From positions 35,429 to 99,428 of the forward strand of contig NZ_PYWI01000018.1 of NCBI RefSeq assembly GCF_003049575.1: a stretch of 64,000 nt of DNA, in the 5' to 3' direction. Numbering within the stretch: the first letter of the stretch is position 1; each line of letters opens with the position of its first letter. Shown piece after piece: positions 1 to 8,696 of the stretch. A program made the position numbers and the translations under genes. The notes below the pieces were generated by a model, which did not search any database, was not told where the DNA came from, and saw nothing but the letters and a program-made list of their open reading frames with translations. Source of the stretch: Lysinibacillus parviboronicapiens. GTDB taxonomy: Bacteria; Bacillota; Bacilli; Bacillales_A; Planococcaceae.

Positions 1-144
1 AAATACTATTGGAAAGACGAGTCTATATCAAAATGGTAGTGATTGCTCAAAAAGCGATTCACTTACACATTTTTGCATAGCTACATCTGTATTTACTTTT
101 TACGACTCAGACTATAATCTTTATTTAAGAATGGGGGAATCTTA

Positions 145-891
145 ATGAAAATTTTTGACACGCATTTACATATTATTAATCCAACGTTTCCATTGTATGA
201 AAATCAGGGCTATTTGCCGGATGCTTTTACTTGTGAAGATTATTTACATGCGGTCTCTGATTTAAATGTAGTAGGTGGGGCTATAGTTTCTGGTTCTTTT
301 CAACAGTTTGACCAATGCTATTTAATAGATGCACTACAAAATCTTGGTGAAAATTTTTTCGGTGTAACGCAGTTACCTTATGATACGAAAGATGATGACA
401 TTATCAAACTGAATGAACTGGGTGTAAAAGCTCTTCGTTTTAATGTAAATCGCGGAGGTTCAGAGGATATATCACGACTGGACTATTTTGCAAGAAGAGT
501 TCATGAATTAGTTAATTGGCACACTGAGCTCTACATTAATGGGAACGATTTACCCGCTATCATAAAAGTAGTAGAAAAACTACCGGCAGTTTCAATTGAT
601 CATCTTGGTTTATCAAAAGCTGGACTTCCAAACTTATTTAATTTAGTGGACAAAGGCGTTAGGGTAAAAGCGACGGGCTTTGGACGAATTGATTTTAACG
701 CTGATGAAGCTATTAGGGCAATCTATGCTATTAATCCTGATGCCTTAATGTTTGGAACAGATTTACCGTCGACAAGAGCGAAAAGACCCTTCCAATATTC
801 TGATATAGAACGAATAAAAAGTTGTTTGGGAGAAGAAGCAGCTCAAAAGGTTCTTTATAAAAATGCGCTTGATTGGTATTCGAAATCCTAA
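145..891 (+). CDS. Amidohydrolase-family metal-dependent hydrolase
   Basis: A 248-residue TIM-barrel hydrolase of the amidohydrolase_2 type (family knowledge). The N-terminus carries the metal-binding H-x-H pair (His7, His9 in DTHLHI), a mid-protein SIDHLG segment supplies a further His, and a late GTDLPS segment supplies the usual catalytic Asp. Such proteins hydrolyse or decarboxylate small carboxylic or lactone substrates in the cytoplasm; the substrate cannot be read from sequence. A GGGGGAA ribosome binding site lies about eight bases before the ATG. It appears to be a single-gene unit ending at the hairpin near 994-1045. Confidence 0.8.
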   Translation: MKIFDTHLHIINPTFPLYENQGYLPDAFTCEDYLHAVSDLNVVGGAIVSGSFQQFDQCYLIDALQNLGENFFGVTQLPYDTKDDDIIKLNELGVKALRFNVNRGGSEDISRLDYFARRVHELVNWHTELYINGNDLPAIIKVVEKLPAVSIDHLGLSKAGLPNLFNLVDKGVRVKATGFGRIDFNADEAIRAIYAINPDALMFGTDLPSTRAKRPFQYSDIERIKSCLGEEAAQKVLYKNALDWYSKS

Positions 892-993
892 GTTACTGGA
901 CAATAGGTGCGCATCAATCTACTTGGTCAAACCCAATTCAGAATGATGTATATTAATATGGGCTCAAGAATCGTTTTAAAATTTGCACCATTA

Positions 994-1045
994 AATAAAC
1001 GCTAGAAAGATGGTGTCTAACCATTTTTTTCTAGCTTTATTTTTG
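994..1045 (+). terminator. Probable rho-independent terminator after the amidohydrolase gene
   Basis: An imperfect inverted repeat (AATAAACGCTAGAAAGATGG against CCATTTTTTTCTAGCTTTATT) is followed by a short T-run. It lies between two same-strand genes with their own ribosome binding sites. Confidence 0.55.
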
Positions 1046-1103
1046 CTACGAAAAGGAAAACTAGCATTGACTTCATAAATTTCAGGAGGAAGAAGGTTTT
1101 TCA

Positions 1104-1949
1104 ATGGACAAGGATATGAACTATGGTCGTGATTTTAAATATATTCCAGCTACTTCAATCGGTAGCGGTGATGGCATTGAAGTGCTCCCGGATTTGTACC
1201 AACATACTATTCAAATAGTGAATATCGTACTGTATGGTACCCCAAATACTAGCGAATTTGTGTTAGTTGATGCAGGGATGCCAAAAAGTGCTCGTGAAAT
1301 AATCGCAGTCGTAGAAAAACGATTTGGAGCTAGTGGTCGCCCTAGCGCGATAATATTAACGCATGGTCATTTTGATCATAGTGGGGCAATTATTGAGTTA
1401 ATTGAATATTGGAAAGTCCCTGTTTACGCACATCCTTTAGAATTACCTTATTTAACAGGCAGAAAAAACTATCCAGAGCCAGATTCTATTGTAAATGGTG
1501 GATTAATAGCGAAAATCTCACCATTCTTCCCCAATGAAGCTATTAATTTAGGCAGCAACGTCAAAGCACTTCCTCCGGATGGCCATGTTCCGCATATGCC
1601 TGGTTTCCGATGGATTCATACTCCTGGGCATACACTTGGACATATATCTTTGTTTAGAGACGAGGATCGGGCTTTAATTGTTGGAGATGCTTTTGTGACT
1701 GTCAAACAGGAGTCACTTTATAAAGTATTGATACAGAAAAAGGAAATCAGTGGGCCACCAAGGTATTTTACGACTGATTGGTTGGCTGCTTGGGATTCAG
1801 TAAAAAAATTACAAGCACTAAAACCCACAGTAGCTATAACTGGACATGGATTACCGATGACTGGAGAAGAACTCACAACTAACTTACAGAAATTGGCGAA
1901 TAATTTCGAACAGATTGCTCTCCCTAACCATAGTAAATATATGAATTAA
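1104..1949 (+). CDS. MBL-fold metallo-hydrolase
   Basis: A 281-residue protein of the metallo-beta-lactamase fold superfamily. The zinc-binding HxHxDH motif is seen as THGHFDHSG near residue 87, with a later TPGHTLGH and a C-terminal ITGHG supplying the remaining metal-binding His residues; GDAF supplies the bridging Asp. Members hydrolyse thioesters, lactones or phosphodiesters; the substrate is unknown here. The AGGAGGA ribosome binding site is at 1084-1090. A second in-frame ATG 12 bases downstream is possible but further from it. Apparently monocistronic. Confidence 0.82.
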   Translation: MDKDMNYGRDFKYIPATSIGSGDGIEVLPDLYQHTIQIVNIVLYGTPNTSEFVLVDAGMPKSAREIIAVVEKRFGASGRPSAIILTHGHFDHSGAIIELIEYWKVPVYAHPLELPYLTGRKNYPEPDSIVNGGLIAKISPFFPNEAINLGSNVKALPPDGHVPHMPGFRWIHTPGHTLGHISLFRDEDRALIVGDAFVTVKQESLYKVLIQKKEISGPPRYFTTDWLAAWDSVKKLQALKPTVAITGHGLPMTGEELTTNLQKLANNFEQIALPNHSKYMN

Positions 1950-2374
1950 CGTTTTAACAAAATAAATCCCTAGCAATTTACGTGGGACACCTTGATAATC
2001 ACTCTGGATAATTTATACAAAACATCGAACTAGCCAATCATTATTTACCAACAGAAATAACTGTTCATTAAAACTTGCATCAGTAAGTAAAAAATATAAA
2101 AAGGGCCACAGTTGTGGCCCAAAGTAACAATTCAGGAGGTGTAAGGCTAAATTAGCTTTACACTACTATTATTATGATATAAAAGCTGTTCTGTCTAGTT
2201 GATGGTCTCTACTTAAGTTTTAAAAATAAAATACAGCATTAACCTTTTTCATGCAATTATTCCTTTTAACTTGAGAAATACATGTAAGTGCTGTGAATTT
2301 TAGATAAGTTTCTTATAGATATGTTACTATAACAGGTATCTATAGTTAATTTAATGCAATAGAGGGGGATGAAT
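1950..2374. other. Intergenic region with orphan hairpins
   Basis: No gene is visible in about 420 bases. It contains the strong hairpin at 2088-2120 and, at 2138-2162, a near-perfect palindrome GTGTAAGGCTAA/TTAGCTTTACAC placed just after an AGGAGGTG sequence that has no start codon behind it. This resembles the residue of a deleted small gene (inference). Confidence 0.4.
2088..2120 (-). terminator. Orphan minus-strand rho-independent terminator
   Basis: GGGCCAC-AGTT-GTGGCCC at 2103-2120; read on the minus strand it is followed by TTTTTATATTTTTT, a classic terminator. No minus-strand gene lies to its right, so it has no obvious client here. Confidence 0.6.
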
Positions 2375-2926
2375 TTGAATACATTTACCGAGTTTCCAAC
2401 ATTGTCTACGCAACGTTTTATCTTACGAAAAGCCACAACAAAGGATGCTAGTGACCTTTTTGAGCTTTATTCAAATGAAGAGGTAGTGAAATATTTGCCT
2501 TTTTCACCATTTCAATCTGAAGAGGATGCTTCAAATGAATTGAATTGGTATGATAACATTTTCAAGGAACAGACAGGTTTAAGATGGGTAATCGAAGAGC
2601 CCGATTCAAAGAAAGTAATTGGAACATGTGGGTTTTTAAATTTTGAAAAAGCGCATAATCGTATTGAGATTGGCTATGATTTAACGCCAAAATATTGGGG
2701 AAAGGGTGTTATGACAGAGACATTAACTTGTATTATCCATTTTGCTTTTAAGACGATGAACATAAATAAAATCGAAGCGAAAGTTGAACCGGAAAACATA
2801 TCATCTATTAAATTATTAGAAAAATTAAATTTTTGTAAAGAAGGTGTGTTAAGACAACATGAATTTGAGAAAGGACAATATGTTGATCTTGCTGTGTTCT
2901 CTCAATTGAAAAGTGAATATCAATAA
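2375..2926 (+). CDS. GNAT N-acetyltransferase, RimJ/RimL-like
   Basis: A GNAT-family acetyltransferase of about 183 residues resembling the Acetyltransf_3 (RimJ/RimL) group, which transfers acetyl from acetyl-CoA to an amine on a small molecule or protein N-terminus. Visible family marks are the N-terminal LSTQRFILRKATTKD segment, the acetyl-CoA loop YWGKGVMTE and the downstream VEPENISSIKLLEKLNF segment. Start choice: an ATG at 2369 directly abuts the AGAGGGGG ribosome binding site, so the in-frame TTG at 2375, about seven bases away, is more likely. Substrate unknown. Confidence 0.78.
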   Translation: MNTFTEFPTLSTQRFILRKATTKDASDLFELYSNEEVVKYLPFSPFQSEEDASNELNWYDNIFKEQTGLRWVIEEPDSKKVIGTCGFLNFEKAHNRIEIGYDLTPKYWGKGVMTETLTCIIHFAFKTMNINKIEAKVEPENISSIKLLEKLNFCKEGVLRQHEFEKGQYVDLAVFSQLKSEYQ

Positions 2927-3057
2927 AGATTAATAGTATAGTTTTATAAAAATTTCCATTTACTTCTGTTGATGATATACATATTACTATAAAACCATTA
3001 AATCTCATGGATAGTGGGTTGTTTTGCAAATAGTATTATTATCAGTGGAGGGTGAAT

Positions 3058-3348
3058 ATGGCTTACATTTATGGCATACAGAATTTTTTTGATAGCGGTT
3101 CAATTGCATTAATAATAGAACTTTTATTCGTCACTTCTTGTGTCTCGACTATTCTTTATATTTTAACAAAAAATCAATATGTTTCTTATTTGTCTTCCGC
3201 ACCAATATTGTATATTCTGTCCGCGTTGTTTCATTATTCAACACATTTAATTTTGCTAGTATTAACAATGACGATACAAGCATTGATTTTACTAATTATT
3301 AAAAATCAGAAGAAAAAACAATTACATGTCAATGAACAAGCTGTTTAG
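3058..3348 (+). CDS. Small hydrophobic membrane protein, function unknown
   Basis: About 96 residues with two to three hydrophobic stretches (roughly residues 15-38, 45-60 and 62-82) and a charged tail (KNQKKKQLHVNEQ). I do not recognise a family. The GTGGAGGGTGA ribosome binding site is just before 3054, so the ATG at 3058 is preferred over an in-frame GTG at 3052. A good terminator follows at 3377-3424. Confidence 0.6.
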   Translation: MAYIYGIQNFFDSGSIALIIELLFVTSCVSTILYILTKNQYVSYLSSAPILYILSALFHYSTHLILLVLTMTIQALILLIIKNQKKKQLHVNEQAV

Positions 3349-3376
3349 TTTGGTGGCATTAATTGAATATACACAG

Positions 3377-3424
3377 GACTTGTTTTTATGATTAAAATTC
3401 ATATTAACAAGTCTTTTTTTATAC
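3377..3424 (+). terminator. Rho-independent terminator
   Basis: GACTTGTT paired with AACAAGTC across an AT-rich loop, followed by seven T. Ends the small membrane protein gene. Confidence 0.7.
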
Positions 3425-3561
3425 ACAAATAAAGGAGGATTAAAAATTCCGAAGAAGTTGATGAAAGAAAATCCATAAAAAGGATATAAAACTTGTTGCG
3501 CCGAATACTATAGATGAACGTATAAATTTTTTCATCTATTAACAACAGGGGGAATAAACTA

Positions 3562-4068
3562 ATGGTAAAAAACCGAGCAGAAAAAATGTACGATTATCAT
3601 GTTTGGGCAAACCAACAATTGCTTCAACACTTAAAGCAACTACCTGATAAGGTTTACACAGCGCATATAGAAAGCGTTTTCTCATCGATTTCAGAAGTGC
3701 TAATTCACCTTTATGCAACTGACATTGTGTGGTTGGAGACGATGAAAGGGAGCAGCTTCCATGACACGATTAGAGAAGTAGAACGTCGAAAGTCTGAATT
3801 AACAGCAGTCTCGATAGATAAACTTGAAATGTGTTATGACGAGCTTTCACAACAATTTCAGCACTTTTTTGCAGAGCAAAAGGATTTAGAACAAATCCTT
3901 ATTACAGAACATCCACATTATGGACGTATGGAGTTCATATTTGCTGACCTTGTACACCATATTGTTAATCATGGAACCTATCATCGAGGAAATGTGACAG
4001 CTATGCTTCGTCAACAGGGTGAAGCAGGCGTACCGACAGACTATGTATTCTTTCTTACACGGAAATGA
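3562..4068 (+). CDS. DinB-family metal-binding protein
   Basis: A 168-residue DinB/YfiT-like four-helix protein. The three putative metal-binding histidines typical of the family are visible: His49 in the HLYATD segment, and His133/His137 with a further His141 in HHIVNHGTYHRGN. DinB proteins are often damage-inducible or act as thiol-dependent S-transferases; the exact role here is unknown. Its CAGGGGG ribosome binding site precedes the ATG by about nine bases. A second, divergent DinB protein occurs at 50923-51396. Confidence 0.83.
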   Translation: MVKNRAEKMYDYHVWANQQLLQHLKQLPDKVYTAHIESVFSSISEVLIHLYATDIVWLETMKGSSFHDTIREVERRKSELTAVSIDKLEMCYDELSQQFQHFFAEQKDLEQILITEHPHYGRMEFIFADLVHHIVNHGTYHRGNVTAMLRQQGEAGVPTDYVFFLTRK

Positions 4069-4151
4069 GAGAAGCTGCTCGAAGCCGAGCGAAACAGCGG
4101 CCCACCCGAGCGATTGTTGCTTGTATCCTTTGCGGAGGTGTCTACAGTCTA

Positions 4152-4182
4152 AAGTATCCTATAAGATATAGGATACTTTTTT
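4152..4182 (+). terminator. Rho-independent terminator
   Basis: AAGTATCCTATA-AGA-TATAGGATACTT followed by a T-run, a perfect 12-bp stem. Confidence 0.8.
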
Positions 4183-4317
4183 ACATAAACGAATGATTAC
4201 ACGGTCACTAAAATTCCATATTTATTTAGCTGAAAATTAAATTGTGAAGGTGATATACTTAATAAGGGATAATAGGATAAAATAGGCAAAATAATTTAAG
4301 AAAGGGGACAATTATGT

Positions 4318-5079
4318 ATGATAGAAAAGGATCGATTTGTCAAAGATATTGCTGATGAGGATATAAAATTTTCTGTAATCATTCCTGCCCATAATGAAGA
4401 ACACTACATTGGTGAGTGCTTGGATTCTATTTTAGCGGCATCCGAATCATTTAAAAATCAAATCGAGGTCATTGTAGTCCTAAATCGTTGTACGGACAAA
4501 ACGGAGGGAATTGCCCAATCTTATAATTGTATTACTTTAATTAATCAGGATAAAAATTTATCGAAAATAAGGAATGCAGGAGCTGAAATTGCCAGAGGCG
4601 ATATAATCATCACCATTGATGCTGATTCTCGAATGAAAAAACATTTGCTAACCAACATAGAAAAGCAGTTAGCTACGAACGAATACATTGGAGGTGGTGT
4701 GAATGGGGATTTTGAAAGAATTTCTCTAGGAATCATCGTTTCTACCATACTATTGATAGTGCCCTTGCTTTTCAAATACGGGTTTATATCTGTAGGTATC
4801 TTTTGGTGCTACAAAAAAGACTTTCAGGCCATACAAGGCTTTAATGAAAATATGTTGATGGCTGAAGATGCTGATTTTGCTAAACGATTAAAAGAATGGG
4901 GAAAGAAAAACGGAAAAAAGTATGGCACCATCAAAAATGGGATGGTCACGTCGTGCAGAAGATTTGATAAACATGGGGATTGGGCATTACTTAAACGACC
5001 AAAAATGATTTTAGCCTACCTGAAAGGGAATGACCGAAAATCGGCAGATGAAGCTTATTATGAAAATCAAGGTAGATAA
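4318..5079 (+). CDS. Family 2 glycosyltransferase, membrane-associated
   Basis: 253 residues with a GT-A fold N-terminal domain: FSVIIPAHNEEHYIGECLDS opens the nucleotide-sugar binding region, NAGAEIARGD and the DAD triad (TIDADS, near residue 102) form the metal/nucleotide site, and MAEDADFAKRLKEWGKK is the acceptor-site ED motif. One hydrophobic segment near residues 137-160 suggests membrane anchoring. Probable transfer of an activated sugar to a lipid or cell-surface glycan; donor and acceptor unknown. Start at the second of two close ATGs, behind AAAGGGGA. Confidence 0.8.
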   Translation: MIEKDRFVKDIADEDIKFSVIIPAHNEEHYIGECLDSILAASESFKNQIEVIVVLNRCTDKTEGIAQSYNCITLINQDKNLSKIRNAGAEIARGDIIITIDADSRMKKHLLTNIEKQLATNEYIGGGVNGDFERISLGIIVSTILLIVPLLFKYGFISVGIFWCYKKDFQAIQGFNENMLMAEDADFAKRLKEWGKKNGKKYGTIKNGMVTSCRRFDKHGDWALLKRPKMILAYLKGNDRKSADEAYYENQGR

Positions 5080-5155
5080 TATCAAATAGGCGTAATATAA
5101 ATAATAGCGATAAGTAACTAATCGTTTCAGGCATTTGTCATAAAATTCACTAGTT

Positions 5156-5206
5156 CTATTAATGAGACCAGGTATTCACTTAAATTGAGCCTGATCTCAT
5201 TAATAG
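5156..5206. terminator. Long inverted repeat between convergent genes
   Basis: CTATTAATGAGACCAGG (5156-5172) pairs with CCTGATCTCATTAATAG (5190-5206), one mismatch in 17. It lies between the plus-strand glycosyltransferase and a minus-strand GNAT gene and probably stops both, although the T-runs are poor. Confidence 0.5.
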
Positions 5207-5219
5207 CATTGCAGAAACT

Positions 5220-5981
5220 TCATTGCGCTAATTGTAGTGTTGACAATAATTTATCAAATTTAGCGGGACTCATTATTTCGTGTGTAATAAATTTGCCGTT
5301 ATAAAACAATCCAAACGTTGTCCACAGCGTCGGTGCATTTTGCGCTTGTTCTTTTGTTGTAATCTTATGGGTCTTGAAAGGGACTTTATGAATTTCGGTT
5401 ACTTTTTTTAGCTCGTCTAAAATACCAATGGCAAAGGGGCATTGGGCTGTATAATAAATAACAATACCGTCTGCCATATTAGGAATCTTCATGTGCTTTT
5501 TAAATGAAGGTTCAGCTGCTTTATCATTCCACTTTAAGGACATTAATTGAAAATATGGTTCAGCTTGCTCTACTACCTTAAATCCTAGATGCTCAAAGAA
5601 ACGATAATCACTTAAGTACGGTAGTTTTTTCTTCCCAGTAATATGTACAATGCCATCCATGCCACGAGATAGAGCATCATTTTTACAATAATCTAATAAT
5701 TGTTTTGCATGGCCATTATTTTTATACTTACCAGAAACCCATAAGCAATTGATATACATATAATTAGGTGCTTGGATAGGAACCCATGCTAGTTCAGCTG
5801 GTAAATATTCTATAAATACTTTTGCGCGCTCATTCAAACGGTAGAACACTAACCCCTCATCCATTCGATTCATCAACCATTGTTTCTTCTCGGCAACAGC
5901 CTCCTCATATTGTTTGGCTCCTAGAGCACAACAAATATGTTCACATTCCATATTGTTTTTTGTGATTTGTATGTATGACAT
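5220..5981 (-). CDS. GNAT N-acetyltransferase with YoaP-like C-terminal domain
   Basis: 253 residues: an N-terminal GNAT domain (about 1-150, with the CoA-binding stretch SGKYKNNGHAKQLLDYC) followed by a C-terminal region of the kind found in Bacillus YoaP (about 165-250), which looks thioredoxin-like around YYTAQCPFAIGILDEL. The fold assignment of the tail is inference. It is a paralogue of 7827-8588: both share the layout, the INCLWVS/IHCLWVS segment and the QCP motif. Substrate unknown; YoaP-like proteins are cytoplasmic acetyltransferases. Ribosome binding site AAAGGTG. Confidence 0.75.
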   Translation of the reverse strand: MSYIQITKNNMECEHICCALGAKQYEEAVAEKKQWLMNRMDEGLVFYRLNERAKVFIEYLPAELAWVPIQAPNYMYINCLWVSGKYKNNGHAKQLLDYCKNDALSRGMDGIVHITGKKKLPYLSDYRFFEHLGFKVVEQAEPYFQLMSLKWNDKAAEPSFKKHMKIPNMADGIVIYYTAQCPFAIGILDELKKVTEIHKVPFKTHKITTKEQAQNAPTLWTTFGLFYNGKFITHEIMSPAKFDKLLSTLQLAQ

Positions 5982-6206
5982 TTTCTAATCACACCTTTCA
6001 CATACATCGTAACAGAATTCCTAGTAAAACTCCTGCTAATTTCTAACTTAAGGAGCTATAGAGAGAGTATGTCTTCAAAAGTAGTTACTTGTATTTTTTA
6101 CTTGTATTAGCTAATTTTTTACATTCCATGGTAAAATAAATTTAAATAAAAAGAAGTGATTTTTCAAATAATAATAAAAAATAAAAGCGTAGAGGAGATA
6201 GATATA

Positions 6207-6766
6207 TTGAAACAAGCATTATTAGTGATCGATGCACAACAACAACTGATGGATGGCCATCAAGAAGAACCGGAAGTGTTTCAGAAAAAAAGATTAATCG
6301 ACAATATAAATAGCGTGATCGAACTAGCGTTAGAAGCACGTGCAGCTGTCATTTTTGTGAGAGATAAGGATGTAGCAAATGGACAAGGCGCTGGTTTTCA
6401 AGTTCACAATGATATCAATATTCCAACGGATACTGCAATTTTCATAGATAAAAAGGCCACTAATGCTTTTTACAAAACAGATTTGCTACAAATTTTAAAA
6501 GATAAACAAGTTACTCATTTAGTTCTCATGGGCTGTAAGACAGAACACTGTATCGATACAGCCGTTAGAGCAGCTACGGTTTACGGTTTTGATGTAACAC
6601 TTATAGGGGATGGACATTCGACGACAGATTCTAAGATTTTGTCTGCCGAAAAAAAATCGCTCACCACAATGAAGTGCTGCATGGCCATTACAATTTAGAC
6701 AATTTTTCGGTTGTAAGAAATGCGCAGGAACATGTATTTGAACCGAACCATGATCAATATCGTTAG
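6207..6766 (+). pseudogene. Isochorismatase-family cysteine hydrolase, frameshifted
   Basis: Starts at TTG 6207 behind AGAGGAGA. The N-terminal LLVIDAQQQL carries the catalytic Asp, K in IDKKATNAF and the MGCKTEHCIDT segment (catalytic Cys) complete the isochorismatase triad. After SAEK the frame breaks in a run of eight A (6649-6656): the current frame stops at 6698, but shifting frame resumes typical family sequence (IAHHNEVLHGHYNLDNF) to a stop at 6764-6766. One A is therefore missing (or two extra). The catalytic core is intact, so a truncated product could still fold; phase variation or assembly error are alternatives. Confidence 0.75.
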
Positions 6767-7115
6767 TCCCTATTAAGTAGGCGTTGATGGAATAAGATCT
6801 TCCTATTTTTATTGTGAGAAAAACGATAAAATTTGGCACTAACAATTATATGGAATAGCTTATTGGGCATGCTTCTGGGAAAACCAGATACATGTCTTTT
6901 TACTTGCACAAATTACTTCAGGCCAAAAGTATATTTATTATGTTGTATGGGGGGAAAACATGAAATTTAACGGAGCGAAAAACTTGGAAATCGTCTTCTT
7001 TTGTTAACATTTGCCCAAGATGATGGATTAAATGATAATGGAGTCACGTATTAGAGCGTGGCTTTTTATTGTATAAAATTTTCTCATTTGGAATGGCGTA
7101 ATAAGAAAATATAAA
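6767..7115. other. Intergenic region, possible gene remnants
   Basis: No convincing gene. A 15-codon reading frame with a GGGGGG ribosome binding site begins at 6960 and ends at 7007 and may be the start of a deleted gene. A terminator hairpin lies at 7043-7070. Confidence 0.35.
7043..7070 (+). terminator. Rho-independent terminator
   Basis: GTCACG-TATTAGAG-CGTGGC followed by TTTTTATT, upstream of fabZ. Confidence 0.6.
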
Positions 7116-7131
7116 ATTAGTACCAACTAAT
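7116..7131. promoter_or_regulatory. Possible operator (palindrome) upstream of fabZ
   Basis: ATTAGT-ACCA-ACTAAT, a perfect 6+6 inverted repeat 50 bases before fabZ. It resembles the Bacillus FapR operator (TTAGTACC...) but is three bases shorter than the consensus as I remember it. Placement near a fatty-acid gene makes lipid-responsive control plausible; this is inference. Confidence 0.3.
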
Positions 7132-7181
7132 GATATCAAGTGATAAAATACAATGGAAAGTTAAAGGAGGTTTAGTTTACC

Positions 7182-7607
7182 ATGTTAGATACTGAAAATA
7201 TGAAAGATGTTATTTTGCATCGCTATCCGTTTCTGTTAGTTGATAGAATTTTAGAATTAGAAGAAGGAAAGAGAGCTATTGGTATTAAAAATGTCACGAT
7301 GAATGAAGAATTTTTTCAAGGTCATTTTCCTAATTATCCAATTATGCCAGGTGTGTTGATTGTAGAAGCATTGGCGCAAGTAAGTGCGATTATCATGTCA
7401 ACAAAAGAAGGAAATCAAGGAAGGTTAGGCTTACTCGCAGGTATTGATAATTGCCGTTTTAAAAAACAAGTAATACCAGGAGACCAGTTGCGCCTTGAAG
7501 TGGAGATAACAAGATTGAAAGGTCCTATTGGAAAAGGCAAAGGGATTGCAACTGTAGATGGAGAACTAGTATGTGAGACAGAACTGATATTTGCATTTGG
7601 AAATTAA
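7182..7607 (+). CDS. fabZ: 3-hydroxyacyl-ACP dehydratase FabZ
   Basis: 141 residues, the normal FabZ length. The hot-dog-fold catalytic pair is visible: His48 in FFQGHFP and Glu62 in [11 protein letters not shown]. FabZ dehydrates (3R)-3-hydroxyacyl-ACP to trans-2-enoyl-ACP in fatty-acid elongation, as a cytosolic dimer/hexamer. AAAGGAGG lies ten bases before ATG. The gene stands alone with its own terminator rather than in the usual fabZ context, so it might be a second copy; the window cannot show whether another exists. Confidence 0.9.
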   Translation: MLDTENMKDVILHRYPFLLVDRILELEEGKRAIGIKNVTMNEEFFQGHFPNYPIMPGVLIVEALAQVSAIIMSTKEGNQGRLGLLAGIDNCRFKKQVIPGDQLRLEVEITRLKGPIGKGKGIATVDGELVCETELIFAFGN

Positions 7608-7626
7608 TCTCCATGTATATTAAGGA

Positions 7627-7664
7627 AGGATCAGCAGTGCTAAATTAGCCTACTGATCCTTTTT
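7627..7664 (+). terminator. Rho-independent terminator after fabZ
   Basis: GGATCAG and CTGATCC arms around an AT-rich loop followed by TTTTTG. Confidence 0.75.
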
Positions 7665-7826
7665 GTATACATATAATTTAACCTAGACTTTATGCACATT
7701 TATTTTTTTGCAAGCTAAATCATAGTAGATAGTAGTTCCTATCTTGTTTTACAACTGCTTAAATATTAAAATACAAAAAAAGGTATAACTAAGTACTTGT
7801 ATAGAAGAAAGAGGAGGTGATATTGC

Positions 7827-8588
7827 ATGGGTGATGTTCAAATGGTAGAGATGACTAATGAAATGCTTGAGGGCTTAGGAAGTTATTGTTTAAGAAGTAA
7901 AAAGAAATCAGCAGGCTATATTCAAAAAAATAGGTGGCTAAACGATAGATTCGAGGAAGGATTAAAATATGTCCAATTGCTAGAAAATCAAAAACAAGTA
8001 GGATTTATTGAATATACCGATGCCGAATTTTCTTCTAGGGTCGTACATGCAGATGGATATTTTGTCATCCATTGTTTGTGGGTAAGTGAAGTTGGTAAAG
8101 GGTATGGGACTCAATTAATTAATAAATGTCTAGAAGATGCAAGAAAGCTAGTTAAAAAAGGTGTCGTAGTTGTTACTAACTCAACAACATCTTGGGCACC
8201 CAGTAAGGATATCTTTGTAACTAATCAGTTCGAAGTTATTGATACGGCTCCATATGATTTTGAATTACTTGTTTATAAGTTTGATAAGGGAACAGAGAGT
8301 CCTTATTTTCCTCATGATTGGCAGGAGAGGACTAAAAAATTCTCTAACTTAACGATTCTTCGCTCTTTTCAATGCCCATATGTGGATGTCGCAACAGAAA
8401 ATATAGTAGCAGCTGCACATCAATTGGGTATTGATATTGACATCATTGACATAAAAAATAGACAGGAGCTAATGGCAGTATCACCGACGCCATACGGTAT
8501 CTTTTCGGTTATTTTTAAGGGACAACTCATTAGCTTTCACAGATTGACCGTTCATTCGGTCATTAAAAAGATAAAAGCACTAATTTAA
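7827..8588 (+). CDS. GNAT N-acetyltransferase with YoaP-like C-terminal domain
   Basis: 253 residues, same size and architecture as the minus-strand gene 5220-5981. The GNAT half shows the acetyl-CoA loop EVGKGYGTQLINKCLE (near 90-105); the C-terminal half holds LRSFQCPYVDVATENIVAAA, the counterpart of the paralogue's QCP segment. GAGGAGGTG precedes the ATG by eight bases. Likely cytoplasmic; acceptor unknown. The two paralogues share only moderate identity, so the duplication is not recent. Confidence 0.75.
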   Translation: MGDVQMVEMTNEMLEGLGSYCLRSKKKSAGYIQKNRWLNDRFEEGLKYVQLLENQKQVGFIEYTDAEFSSRVVHADGYFVIHCLWVSEVGKGYGTQLINKCLEDARKLVKKGVVVVTNSTTSWAPSKDIFVTNQFEVIDTAPYDFELLVYKFDKGTESPYFPHDWQERTKKFSNLTILRSFQCPYVDVATENIVAAAHQLGIDIDIIDIKNRQELMAVSPTPYGIFSVIFKGQLISFHRLTVHSVIKKIKALI

Positions 8589-8696
8589 TTACGTTGCGAG
8601 AAAAGAGAAAATAAATGATTACCAAAACTAGATTGACGTATGTTTACTAATAGTAAAAAGAATGATAAATCATGTTAGTTAAGACGGAGGGATAGT

